From Microcoleus sp. GA_180221_E-2-1-MAG-45_12 (GTDB lineage: Bacteria; Cyanobacteriota; Cyanobacteriia; Cyanobacteriales; JAAUUE01): a stretch of 53,115 nt of DNA. Positions 25,085 to 33,867 of the stretch are shown here, piece by piece (within the stretch, counting starts at the first letter, position 1; the number at the start of each line of letters is the position of its first letter). The stretch lies in NCBI GenBank assembly GCA_020692245.1, contig JAIMKT010000021.1:1-53115 (forward strand). Direction: 5' to 3'. The translations under genes were made by a program, and so were the position numbers. The notes beneath the pieces are model-generated. The model was given only the letters and a program-made list of their open reading frames with translations. It ran no database searches and was not told the origin of the DNA.

Positions 25085-26161
25085 CTATTTTCTAGTGACC
25101 CCTAGCCCCGGTGCTGAGGTCGGGATCAATTTTCCTTCGTTCAATTCAGCCCCTTGAAAGGGATCGTCTACTAGGTTGAGATGACTATCGAGGTCAAGAT
25201 AATCGGCTAGGGGAGATAGTTGCGCCATGGCGGTGTTGGCAAGAACGCTATCAGAATAACAACCAAACATAATTTGTAAGCCCAGACTTCTGGCGGTATG
25301 GATCATTTGCCAAACTTCTCGCAGCCCTCCCGCCTTCATGAGTTTGATATTGATGCCGTGGACTCGATCGCTCAGGGGCAGAATATCTTGGCTAGTCCAA
25401 CAACTTTCGTCGGCAAAAATCGGCAGGGGCGATCGAGCAAATAACTGGGGTAAATCTTTTTCCTGTCCCCTGGGGAGGGGTTGTTCAATATATAAAACTC
25501 CTTGATTTGCCAGCCAATCCCCCATAAATAGGGCATCCGTTAAGCTCCAACCCCCGTTGGCATCAACCATGAGCGTAGATTCTGGAGCCGCCTGCCGAAT
25601 TGCTCGGAGCATTTCTTGATCTGCCTTGATCCCTTGGGGACTGCCCAATTTCACCTTAAGCATTTTCCCCCCGGTAATGGGTAGCCAGTTTTGAAATCTT
25701 TCCACCGCCGCCGTTGGCGTGTTCAGACCGATCGTGGCGGAGATGGGGACAATTTTCTCTAGGTCTAAACCCCACAACTGCCAGAGGGGAACTCCCAGAG
25801 CCTTACCTAGCCAATCGTGGAGGGCGGTATCAAGGGCGGCTTTAGCAGGATTGCTTAAGGTATTGTTTAAGGGATTACTTGATAAAGTATTATCTAAGGG
25901 TTGAGCTAGGGCTTCCTGAAGGGCTTGGTGTTGCCAAGGAGTAAAATTGTGGAGCAGGGGAGCGATCGAGGTCAACTCTGCTTGTAAGCTCTCTGCCGTG
26001 TATTTCACCCCATCCATCCCAAAGGGTGAAGCCTCTCCCCAGCCCGTAATTCCCTCATGGTGCAACTTTAGCCAGAGGTTGGTCGTCTGTTTGGTTGTAC
26101 CTCGACTAATGGTGAGGGGAAAACGCTTATTTACGGTAAAAGTCTGTAACTCAATGTTCAT
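25085..26161 (-). CDS. L-Ala-D/L-Glu (dipeptide) epimerase, enolase superfamily
   Basis: 358 residues of the muconate-lactonizing/mandelate-racemase-like subgroup. Visible are the KxK catalytic lysine (MLKVKLGSP), metal ligands in MVDANGGW, YIEQPL and FADESCW, the second lysine in INIKLMKAGG, and the dipeptide-binding DxD in YLDLDSHL, which favours L-Ala-D/L-Glu epimerase over o-succinylbenzoate synthase. It recycles murein peptides. A short internal repeat (NTLSSNPLNNTLSNP, near residue 90) is an odd expansion. It is on the same strand as and upstream of the lysozyme/M15 genes, with 322 bp between, so probably a separate transcript. Confidence 0.88.
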   Translation of the reverse strand: MNIELQTFTVNKRFPLTISRGTTKQTTNLWLKLHHEGITGWGEASPFGMDGVKYTAESLQAELTSIAPLLHNFTPWQHQALQEALAQPLDNTLSSNPLNNTLSNPAKAALDTALHDWLGKALGVPLWQLWGLDLEKIVPISATIGLNTPTAAVERFQNWLPITGGKMLKVKLGSPQGIKADQEMLRAIRQAAPESTLMVDANGGWSLTDALFMGDWLANQGVLYIEQPLPRGQEKDLPQLFARSPLPIFADESCWTSQDILPLSDRVHGINIKLMKAGGLREVWQMIHTARSLGLQIMFGCYSDSVLANTAMAQLSPLADYLDLDSHLNLVDDPFQGAELNEGKLIPTSAPGLGVTRK

Positions 26162-26826
26162 AAAATTATAATTAATTTGTAAAACTTATAGATTTGATTA
26201 TAAGTATTGTTTTTACAAATATGATATTTGGGTTATGCTGTTATTTAGGTTAGAAAGCAGTTAACAAGTGGTTACTAAGCAGTTAGCAAGTTTCACCCCA
26301 AAACTTCACAACTAAGTAGTGACTTCGCTCACCAGTCAAGGAGGCAATCGTTGTCAAGATCAAAAGTATAACTTATTAAAATAAAACTCTTCTGACACAG
26401 GAGGTAATAAGTTTAGAATTGAATACTTGGGACTTCATCAGTGTTGGCTCGATCGTCGCCCAGAAGCAAAAACTAAAATGATCATCCACCATGAGGTTTA
26501 GTGTTATTGGCTACACAGTATTAATTTAATTTCAGTTATGATTTTAAGTTGAGTTAGATGGAAAGAAAGCTAGATGCGGATACAGGTAATTTGGGAGAAC
26601 GTAGCCTCCTCAGTTAGACCAACACAAATCACTTTAGGTCAAAAACAACCAGAAACTAACCTGTAACGCAACAAGTAATTTGCAACAAGTAATTAATTTC
26701 TAAGTATTTGCAAGTAATTAACCCACGGTTTACAAGCACTTTACACGTAGTTTATATTTGCTTTGCAATGAGGCTGCAATTAGTTACTTTGTCTAGTTTT
26801 CCTAACTACAAATCACGAGGATAATT
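26162..26826. other. 665-bp gene-free region
   Basis: No credible gene. Short AT-rich direct repeats are visible: variants of GTTAACAAG/GTTAGCAAG near 26260-26290 and three copies of CAAGTAATT at 26672, 26686 and 26711. A short open stretch around 26385-26500 (plus strand) lacks a start codon and was not called. The promoter of the Mo-nitrogenase C-terminus gene should lie at the right end. Confidence 0.5.
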
Positions 26827-27225
26827 ATGGTGAAAGTATCACAGAATACAACAAAGCAAGTGAACATTTCCAGTTGGATTTGGTTAGAAGAATCACAAAC
26901 CCAAAGCTCATCTAAAAGCCCCTCTAAGCCCCCTACTCCATATCAACAACTCCTTGCTAAGCTCCGAAAAATTGATCCCCTGCAACCCATCAAACAGTGG
27001 CTAGATAGCCTAGAAGTCAAGAATTCCCGTATTGCCCATCAAATTTGTAAAGTGATCCCGTCTCAATGCCCCTTTGAGAGAGATGTTAAACTTTTTGGCA
27101 GGACTCTGATGCATATCCCCCCCCTGTGTAAGTTAAATCCCATTTATGACCAACTGGTGGGTTTGAGGTTCCGAGCCTTGTGCTATCTCTCTGATCAGAG
27201 TGAAGATATCTCTGCCTACTGTTAA
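26827..27225 (+). CDS. Mo-dependent nitrogenase C-terminus family protein
   Basis: 132 residues. The C-terminal ~90 residues match the domain found at the end of some cyanobacterial nitrogenase-associated proteins and as stand-alone copies: IKQWLDSLEV, IAHQICKVIPSQCPFERD, IPPLCKLNPIYDQLVGLRFR and a final YC. The N-terminal 40 residues are low-complexity (Ser/Gln/Pro). Despite the family name, stand-alone copies are common in non-fixing strains and their function is unknown. No nif gene is in the window. It appears to be a single-gene transcript with a long upstream region. Confidence 0.85.
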   Translation: MVKVSQNTTKQVNISSWIWLEESQTQSSSKSPSKPPTPYQQLLAKLRKIDPLQPIKQWLDSLEVKNSRIAHQICKVIPSQCPFERDVKLFGRTLMHIPPLCKLNPIYDQLVGLRFRALCYLSDQSEDISAYC

Positions 27226-27410
27226 GGAAAGACTACTTTTGAGTGCAGAGGTTTGGCGATCGCCGGCTAGTTGATTTTTAAGTTTGATTGATTTTCGATT
27301 GATTTTCGATTAACACTTAAATTTGATCTTCTAGTTTTGGCGATCGCTCCTTGGTATTTACCCTAGATCATTACCCTTGAGTAACAGATTGAGCAATAGA
27401 CAAATAAATT

Positions 27411-27785
27411 TCACCTCAAGCCGGGAAAGGAAGTCACAAACTTGATGGTGATATCTGGGAAGCTAGAGACGTATTTAACTTTGAGATCAGGAAATGATTC
27501 GACAAGCTGCCACTGCCCACAGTTATTGGGGAAGGAATTAACTAGCTGGACGTTGAGATCAGGAAAAGAACTGGTTTCCTTGATTGTGAGGTCGGGAAAA
27601 CTATCTACTACTAAAATTTTGCCGTAGAGCTTTTTTCCGTTGTAGGTACAGGTTTCTCGATCGAGATTATCGTTGCCCCACGCTGGGGAAATTATCAACA
27701 TACTAGCTAGACAAGCTAAAAATATGAGGCTGTAGATCACCCAACGCCTAGAAATATATTTTAGATAACGAGGATTTTGTCTCAT
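27411..27785 (-). CDS. Secreted SFPD-repeat beta protein
   Basis: 124 residues. The N-terminal hydrophobic segment (~15-37, VIYSLIFLACLASMLIISPA) is a signal peptide or anchor. The mature part has seven short repeats centred on SFPD or SFPN (VVDSFPDLTI, ETSSFPDLNV, LVNSFPNN, LVESFPDLKV, YVSSFPDITI, FVTSFPGLR), plus two cysteines. It resembles the small repeat beta proteins grouped as 7(1) septoil-knot/DUF6150-like, but I assign that from memory of the repeat only. Its start overlaps the stop of the upstream pentapeptide gene by 4 bp (ATGA), so the two are translationally coupled. Confidence 0.75.
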   Translation of the reverse strand: MRQNPRYLKYISRRWVIYSLIFLACLASMLIISPAWGNDNLDRETCTYNGKKLYGKILVVDSFPDLTIKETSSFPDLNVQLVNSFPNNCGQWQLVESFPDLKVKYVSSFPDITIKFVTSFPGLR

Positions 27786-28306
27786 CTTACCCCCCGTGCT
27801 TCGGCTAGATTAGTGCCAGTAAAATCGGTGTTAAAGAGTTGAGCATTGGTAAAATCCGCCCCTGTTAGGTTTGAGTTTTGGAAATTGGTATTATTTAGGC
27901 GAGCAAAGGTCAGATTTGTCGATCGTAAGTTAGCCCCAGATAAATTAGCATTGCTAAGATTACTAAACCGGAGGGAAGCATTGGTTAAATTTGCCTCTCG
28001 AAAATTTGTATCCCTCAAATCCGCAGCGTAGAGGTTGGCATTGGAGAGATCGGCTTTACTTAGATTTGCCCCCCGGAGATTAGCCCGCAACAAGTTCACC
28101 TCTCTGAGATCTAGTTCTCGCAGATCCGCATTCCGCAGGTCACAACCTAGGCATTGCTTTGTTTCAATTAATCTTTGAATAGTTTGTTGCTGTACCGTTG
28201 GTGAAGTTGCAGCCAGCACTGGGTTAGTCGTGGAGGCTGAAATCTCTATAATTTTGAGAACCCAAACAAGATTAAAAAGAACGGCAGGTAAGATGGGTAT
28301 TCGCAT
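27782..28306 (-). CDS. Secreted pentapeptide-repeat protein
   Basis: 174 residues with a signal peptide (~1-33) and then the segment RLIETKQCLGCDLRNADLRE, leading into about 20 pentapeptide repeats A(D/N)LxX (NLRGANLSKADLSNANLYAA). Such repeats form a right-handed quadrilateral beta helix. The CxxCDL cap before the helix recurs in the lipoprotein at 36940-37497 (TRSCGGCDLQG). Overlaps the SFPD-repeat gene by 4 bp. Function unknown; an extracytoplasmic structural or binding role is likely. Confidence 0.88.
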   Translation of the reverse strand: MRIPILPAVLFNLVWVLKIIEISASTTNPVLAATSPTVQQQTIQRLIETKQCLGCDLRNADLRELDLREVNLLRANLRGANLSKADLSNANLYAADLRDTNFREANLTNASLRFSNLSNANLSGANLRSTNLTFARLNNTNFQNSNLTGADFTNAQLFNTDFTGTNLAEARGVR

Positions 28307-28316
28307 AGTAGGATTC

Positions 28317-30149
28317 TTAGGGGCTAGGACTAGGGCTGGGGACAGGGATTCCCGATCGCTTCAGTTTCAACTCATGATGAGCCTTGAGGACTTGGGCAAC
28401 CATGGGGCCAGCAACACTACCACCACCACCACCAGAATGTTCGGCAAAAGCCACCACAACAATCTCTGGATTGTCCGCAGGGGAGTAGGCTCCAAACCAA
28501 GCATGGGAATCTCCCGGTGGAGCCTCGGCTGTACCACTCTTACCAGCAATGGCAAAGGGAGCATCGTTTAGAGCCTGTCCTGTACCAGAAGTGACTACAC
28601 CCCGGAGACCCTGACGGAGAGTCTCGATCGTTGATGGCTTCAAGTTTAGAGATTCTCGCCAAGTTTTTAAATCTTGGTCATCCTTGAGGAGGTGGGGTTT
28701 GATGCGATCGCCACCATTGGCAGGAACCGCAAACATCACCGCAACTTGGAGGGGAGTTCCTTGGGTAAAACCCTGACCGATGGACATATTCACCGTATCC
28801 CCATCAGTCCATTCCCAATTGTAGTTTTGCAACTTCCAATCATTATCTGCCACTAAACCGGGAGCCTCTTCCACTGCTAATTCAATCCCTGTTTTCTGAC
28901 CAAAACCAAACTTGCGAGTCCAAGAAATTAAGCTTGGGCCTCCAATACCTCTAGCAACCTGCCCAAAAAAGGTATTACTACTCCAAGTCAAAGCCCCCAC
29001 CACATCCAGAGGACCAAAGCCTGCTTTATTCCATTCTCCTAGCTCAGAGCCACCTAAATTTAGGGCAGCGTAGGTAGGGAGGACGGTTTCGGGAGGATAT
29101 TTGCCACTTTCCATCCCGGCAGCGGCGGTGACAATCTTGAAAGTACTGGCGGGGGGAAAGCCTTGTAAAGCTCGGTTCACAAAGGGATTACCCTTACTCT
29201 GGAGTTGTTGCCAAGTTTCTTCGGTAATCCGGCTAGAGAAAATGTTGGGATCAAAGGTTGGACGGCTGACCATCGCCAAAACTTCGCCATTTCTGGGGTC
29301 GATCGCCACGATCGCGCCCTGTCGATCGCCGAGAGCCTTTTCTGCTGCCCTTTGGATTTCGATATCAATGGTAAGTTGGACATTACTTCCTGCTTCGGCT
29401 TGTTTCTGCCCCAAAATCTTCAGGACTTGGTTTGCTCCATCCACCTCTACTTGCTGCCCGCCCCATTCGCCCCGGAGCTTAGATTCAAAGGAATACTCGA
29501 CCCCCATTTGTCCAGTGATATCCCCCATCCGATAGCCTTGGGATTTCATTTTGGCAAGTTCTTCCTCGCTCATTTCTCCTGTATAACCGAGGATATGGGC
29601 GGCTAAATCGCCATTGGGATAATTGCGGACAGCTTCGATGTCTACTTCTACCCCTTCCATTTGGGAGCCATACTCTGCCAAGGCAGTAATTTGGGTAGGG
29701 CTGATCCCTCTGGCAATTCTGATCAGGGATGGAGAGGTGGGGCCTTCTTTTTCGAGACGGGTTTGAATTTCTGCTTCGGGAATATTCAGAATTTGGGCAA
29801 TCCGCCGTCTAGTTTCTGGCCACTGGGTTTGTCTGAGGGCGATCGGCCATAGGTAAACAGCATGAGAGAGGCGACTACTCGCTAGAATCTTGCCATTGCG
29901 ATCGAAAATATTACCCCGGATAGGAGCTTTGGGAATTAACCGAATCCGATTATTGTCAGCAAGTTGTTGGTTGCGATCGCCTTGGACAAGCTGGAGAAAA
30001 GTCAGCCGAGGAATAATTCCGCCCCCCAATAATAAAGTCACAATTAACATCACCAGCAAGGACTGGAAATTCCGCCCCACCGTGCGACTAGTCTTATTAT
30101 TTCTATACTGGGCTTGATTCCGGGTATTATTTTTGGAGATCGCAGTCAT
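28317..30149 (-). CDS. mrdA: Penicillin-binding protein 2 (peptidoglycan transpeptidase)
   Basis: 610 residues. A short cytoplasmic N-terminus precedes one transmembrane helix (~28-50), the PBP dimerisation domain, and the transpeptidase. The active-site motifs are S-x-x-K in PPASTFKIVTA, S-x-N in TWSSNTFFGQ and K-S/T-G in IAGKSGTAEAPP. It cross-links peptidoglycan during cell elongation together with RodA. It ends in a Pro/Ser tail after a Gly-rich stretch (GGGGGS). The pentapeptide gene begins 10 bp downstream on the same strand, so co-transcription is possible. No rodA is adjacent. Confidence 0.93.
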   Translation of the reverse strand: MTAISKNNTRNQAQYRNNKTSRTVGRNFQSLLVMLIVTLLLGGGIIPRLTFLQLVQGDRNQQLADNNRIRLIPKAPIRGNIFDRNGKILASSRLSHAVYLWPIALRQTQWPETRRRIAQILNIPEAEIQTRLEKEGPTSPSLIRIARGISPTQITALAEYGSQMEGVEVDIEAVRNYPNGDLAAHILGYTGEMSEEELAKMKSQGYRMGDITGQMGVEYSFESKLRGEWGGQQVEVDGANQVLKILGQKQAEAGSNVQLTIDIEIQRAAEKALGDRQGAIVAIDPRNGEVLAMVSRPTFDPNIFSSRITEETWQQLQSKGNPFVNRALQGFPPASTFKIVTAAAGMESGKYPPETVLPTYAALNLGGSELGEWNKAGFGPLDVVGALTWSSNTFFGQVARGIGGPSLISWTRKFGFGQKTGIELAVEEAPGLVADNDWKLQNYNWEWTDGDTVNMSIGQGFTQGTPLQVAVMFAVPANGGDRIKPHLLKDDQDLKTWRESLNLKPSTIETLRQGLRGVVTSGTGQALNDAPFAIAGKSGTAEAPPGDSHAWFGAYSPADNPEIVVVAFAEHSGGGGGSVAGPMVAQVLKAHHELKLKRSGIPVPSPSPSP

Positions 30150-30723
30150 AGGTATCTAGAAAGTAATTTTGAGTGCTGATTGAGTAGCTAGAAATCTTTT
30201 GAGTGCTTAAAACCAGCTTGTATATTGAACAGGCGTGATCGATTGATATCAGGAAATTAGTTAACTTTTTGATTGTGTCTCAAGATTATATCTCAAGTTA
30301 AATATAGCTCCAGAGTTAAGTGTAGCTCAAGAATGGTCGATCGACCCAGCTAAGATGGGGAAACAATTTACCGCAATGGGGACAGCTTGAAAAAACAGCC
30401 AGAACAAGGACAATTTCCAGCAGCTAAATTCTTGCCAAGAAACGAGAAAGAATCACTAGAGCATTTGTACTCTTGTCAATATTGGATATAGAATAGAAAG
30501 CAATCAAAATAAATCAAAATAAAGTATATCTTTACTACAGCAGATTTGATTCAGTCGATATTTGCCTAACATTGGCACATTGGCGACTAAAGTCGCAACT
30601 ACTTATTAGCTAACTGTTTACTATCAACTATTCGCCTCGCCGCTAACTCTTCACTGATGCTTCAACAAACTCAGTATAAGTAACTATTCACTGTCTACTG
30701 ATAACTGTCCACTGATAACTGTT
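30150..30723. other. 574-bp gene-free region with short repeats
   Basis: No gene. It holds a perfect palindrome GCGACT-AA-AGTCGC (30583-30596), a common interspersed cyanobacterial motif. Immediately before sbcC there are tandem copies of a short repeat of the form ACTGATAACTGT (about 30697-30722), a short tandemly repeated repetitive sequence. Both divergent promoters (mrdA to the left, sbcC to the right) must lie here but are not clear by eye. Confidence 0.55.
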
Positions 30724-33700
30724 ATGATTCCTCTCCACCTCAAACTCAAGAACTTTTTTAGCTATCAAGATGCAGCCATTGACTTCCGGGGCCTACATAC
30801 TGCTTGTATTTGTGGAGCCAATGGAGCCGGAAAATCTTCTTTACTGGAGGCAATTACTTGGGCGGTGTGGGGGAAAAGTCGGGCGGGATTGGAAGATGAA
30901 GTGATCCATTCGGGGGCGATCGATGTCCGGGTAGATTTTACTTTTAAGAGCAATCAACAAACCTATCGGATCATTCGGGGAAGGAGTCGGGGACAGGGGG
31001 GTAGTTTAGAATTTCAATTAGAAACCAATCAGGGATTTATTTCCCTCACAGGCAAGGGCTTAAAGGCAACCCAAGAAGTAATTATTAACTACTTAAAATT
31101 AGATTACGACACTTTTATTAATTCGGCTTATCTGCGCCAAGGACAGGCAGATAGTTTTATGTTGCGGAAACCAGCCGAGCGTAAACAAATTTTAGCAAGT
31201 TTGTTGAAACTAGACCAGTATGAAGAGTTGGCAGAGCAGGCGAAGACCGAAGCAAAACAATTTCAGGGGCAAGCAAAATATATAGAACAAAATCTCGAAA
31301 CCCTTGCTCGGACTCTAGAGCAACGGGAAAATTTTACGTTGGAACTAACAAGAATAGAAACAATTATTGCCGAACTACAGGCAGCAAAAAATCAAACTGA
31401 AACAGAGATATTTGCCCTCAAGGAACAGCAACAGCAACGCCAGAACTGGTCACAAAACCTAGATATTCGGCAACAACAATACCAAAGCCTCCAACAGGAG
31501 TGCGATCGCCATCAACAGGAAATCAACCAAGTTACTGATAGACAAAAACATCTCCAATCTCTCCTTGATCAAGCAGAGGAAATTACCCTCAAATATCGAG
31601 AGTTTCAACAACTCCAAACTACCCAAGATATTCTTGATCAAAAATTCCTGAGATTTCAAGAAATTCAACGTCAACGAGAGCAACTCCAGCAGCAATGGCA
31701 GCAGCAAATTAATGATCTAAAACTACAAATTGGGCAGACAAATCATGAACTTAGTTTATTAGAAACCAAAGAACTAGAAGTTCAGGAAATCCTCAGAACT
31801 AAACCCAAGGTGCTGGAGGAAATGGAAAAACTCCAACAACTGCGGCAACAACTCAAGGAATTAGATAATCTTAAATTCTCGGTATCTCCCTTACTCCAAA
31901 GACAACAGGAATTAGAAAAATCTATTGCCCTCGAAGTTGCTAAACATCAAGCTCAACTCCAACAATTTCAAGCTAATCAAACCCGACTCCAACAAAAATA
32001 TAGTGGGGCTGATACTTTGCGAGAACAATTTTTAGAACTGAGTAGTACAATTCAATCCTTAGATAAAAAGCGCATTTATCAACAGCGAGTTCAAGAGAAA
32101 ATTCAACGCCATCGGGATGCTTTAGTGGGCTATCAACAGGAAGCCAAAGGTTGCACCAGAAGGCAACAGGAATTATCGGTAAAACTTGCAACTCTCCTCG
32201 ATAATGCGGCGGTGTGTCCTCTGTGTGAAAGTGAGTTGAGTGAACATGATCATCAACGAGTAATTACTAAAACTCGCCAAGAAGAGACCCAGATTCAGGA
32301 ACAACTCTGGCATCTCCAAGAGCAGGAAACTGTGGCTCAAAGGGAATTACAAAATCTCCAACGGGAAGGAGAAACGCTACAAAAGGAGTTACAAACCTAT
32401 GAGCAGTTACTAGGAAAACAGGGGCAGCTAGAGGCAAACTTGGAGGCGATCGATGAATCCTATAGCCAACTCCAACAGGTAAGCAAAGAAATTATAGACT
32501 TAGAAAATACTCTTGCGACAAATAACTATGCTCTAGATTTACAACAGGAGCTAGTCCAGATTAATAGTCATATTACTAAGCTAAATTATGATGAACAAAC
32601 CCATGCTCTATTACGGGGTGAGGTTGACAAATTAAGAGTAGTAGAAAACCGATATTTTCGCTTAGAAGAAGCTGGTAAAGAGCAGGCAAAAGCCATGGCA
32701 AAGAAGCCACCTTTGTTAGATAAATTACTCCAACTAGAGACAACTTTTCAACACTGGACAGGTAAGGCTGGCAATTCTGGTAATTCTGGTAATAATTTAG
32801 ATCAATCAGATCATCCCCTAAGTCATCCCTTACAGCTAAAAATTTGCGAACTAGATCAACAAATTATCACCTTAGAGTACGATCGAGAAGCTCACAATCG
32901 CCTCAATCAAACCCTAAAAATTCAGCAAGTCTGGCTATTTCGCCATCAGGAACTTCAACGCTGTCAGCAGGAATATCCTCAAGTGCTCGATCGACTCCAG
33001 CAACTCCAAACATTACTAAATAATTACACGCAGCAACAACAATCTGTAGCCCAGCAAGTTCAAGAATTAAAAACTAAACTCACCGCAAATCCTGATCCCC
33101 AAGCTGCTATTCACAATCTCGATAAACAACTCCAAGCTCAGACGATCGAACTTCATCAACAGTTAGCTCTCCAAGGCGGTCAGCAACAACAGCTTAAATA
33201 TCTCGATCAAGCCCAAGAAAAGTTTACCCAAGGACAGGCAGAACTCAAGGAAATTCAGCAGCAGGTAAAAATCCATGAAGAGTTAGCAAAAGCTTTTGGG
33301 AAAAATGGAATTCAATTAATGATTATTGAAAATGTGCTGCCCCAACTAGAAGCTCATACTAATCAGATTCTCTCCCGACTCACCGCTAGTCAACTCAGTG
33401 TGCAAATTTTGACCCAAAAAGCCGGAGGGACAAAACGCAATACCAAAATGATTGATACCCTTGATATTATTATTGGGGATGTGAAGGGGACAAGACCCTA
33501 TGAAACATATTCTGGGGGGGAATCTTTTCGGATTAATTTTGCCATCCGTTTAGCCCTTGCCAAAATTCTGGCGCAACGGGCAGGAACTTCTCTACAAATG
33601 TTAATTGTTGATGAAGGTTTTGGAACTCAAGATAGTGATGGTTGTGATCATTTAATTGCCGCTATTAATGCGATCGCATCAGATTTTGCCTGTATTCTCA

Positions 33701-33795
33701 CTGTCACCCACATGCCCCAATTCAAAGAGGCTTTTCAAACTAGAATTGAAGTCCGCAAAACTAACCAAGGATCGCAGGTTTACATTGCTACTTAA
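30724..33795 (+). CDS. sbcC: SbcC-type nuclease ATPase (Rad50-like)
   Basis: 1023 residues with split ABC ATPase halves around a Gln-rich coiled coil. The N-terminal half begins IPLHLKLKNFFSYQDAAIDF and has Walker A CGANGAGKSSLLEAI. The zinc hook CPLC lies mid-protein (AAVCPLCESEL, ~498). The C-terminal half has the signature TYSGGESFRINFAIRLALA and Walker B MLIVDEGFGTQD. With SbcD it forms an ATP-dependent nuclease that opens hairpins and blocked DNA ends. sbcD is not adjacent, as is usual in many cyanobacteria. Length is normal. Confidence 0.94.
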   Translation: MIPLHLKLKNFFSYQDAAIDFRGLHTACICGANGAGKSSLLEAITWAVWGKSRAGLEDEVIHSGAIDVRVDFTFKSNQQTYRIIRGRSRGQGGSLEFQLETNQGFISLTGKGLKATQEVIINYLKLDYDTFINSAYLRQGQADSFMLRKPAERKQILASLLKLDQYEELAEQAKTEAKQFQGQAKYIEQNLETLARTLEQRENFTLELTRIETIIAELQAAKNQTETEIFALKEQQQQRQNWSQNLDIRQQQYQSLQQECDRHQQEINQVTDRQKHLQSLLDQAEEITLKYREFQQLQTTQDILDQKFLRFQEIQRQREQLQQQWQQQINDLKLQIGQTNHELSLLETKELEVQEILRTKPKVLEEMEKLQQLRQQLKELDNLKFSVSPLLQRQQELEKSIALEVAKHQAQLQQFQANQTRLQQKYSGADTLREQFLELSSTIQSLDKKRIYQQRVQEKIQRHRDALVGYQQEAKGCTRRQQELSVKLATLLDNAAVCPLCESELSEHDHQRVITKTRQEETQIQEQLWHLQEQETVAQRELQNLQREGETLQKELQTYEQLLGKQGQLEANLEAIDESYSQLQQVSKEIIDLENTLATNNYALDLQQELVQINSHITKLNYDEQTHALLRGEVDKLRVVENRYFRLEEAGKEQAKAMAKKPPLLDKLLQLETTFQHWTGKAGNSGNSGNNLDQSDHPLSHPLQLKICELDQQIITLEYDREAHNRLNQTLKIQQVWLFRHQELQRCQQEYPQVLDRLQQLQTLLNNYTQQQQSVAQQVQELKTKLTANPDPQAAIHNLDKQLQAQTIELHQQLALQGGQQQQLKYLDQAQEKFTQGQAELKEIQQQVKIHEELAKAFGKNGIQLMIIENVLPQLEAHTNQILSRLTASQLSVQILTQKAGGTKRNTKMIDTLDIIIGDVKGTRPYETYSGGESFRINFAIRLALAKILAQRAGTSLQMLIVDEGFGTQDSDGCDHLIAAINAIASDFACILTVTHMPQFKEAFQTRIEVRKTNQGSQVYIAT

Positions 33796-33830
33796 AAGAT
33801 AATATAGTAAGCTCCAAAAGGGTTGTCAAT

Positions 33831-33866
33831 ATTAGCAATTAATAAAATATTAGCAATTAATAAAAT
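33831..33866 (+). repeat. Perfect 18-bp tandem duplication before the SDR-dioxygenase gene
   Basis: The unit ATTAGCAATTAATAAAAT occurs twice head to tail, ending one base before the ATG at 33868. It fills the place where an RBS would be expected and no purine-rich RBS is seen. A recent slippage duplication is likely. Confidence 0.85.
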
Positions 33867-33867
33867 C

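Noticed and set aside
25085-26161. o-Succinylbenzoate synthase (menC) as the identity
   Set aside because: The C-terminal DxD dipeptide-binding motif (LDLDSH) and overall motif spacing fit dipeptide epimerase better; no other men gene nearby.
26385-26500. Short open stretch that might be a gene remnant
   Set aside because: No start codon, under 40 codons, no recognised family.
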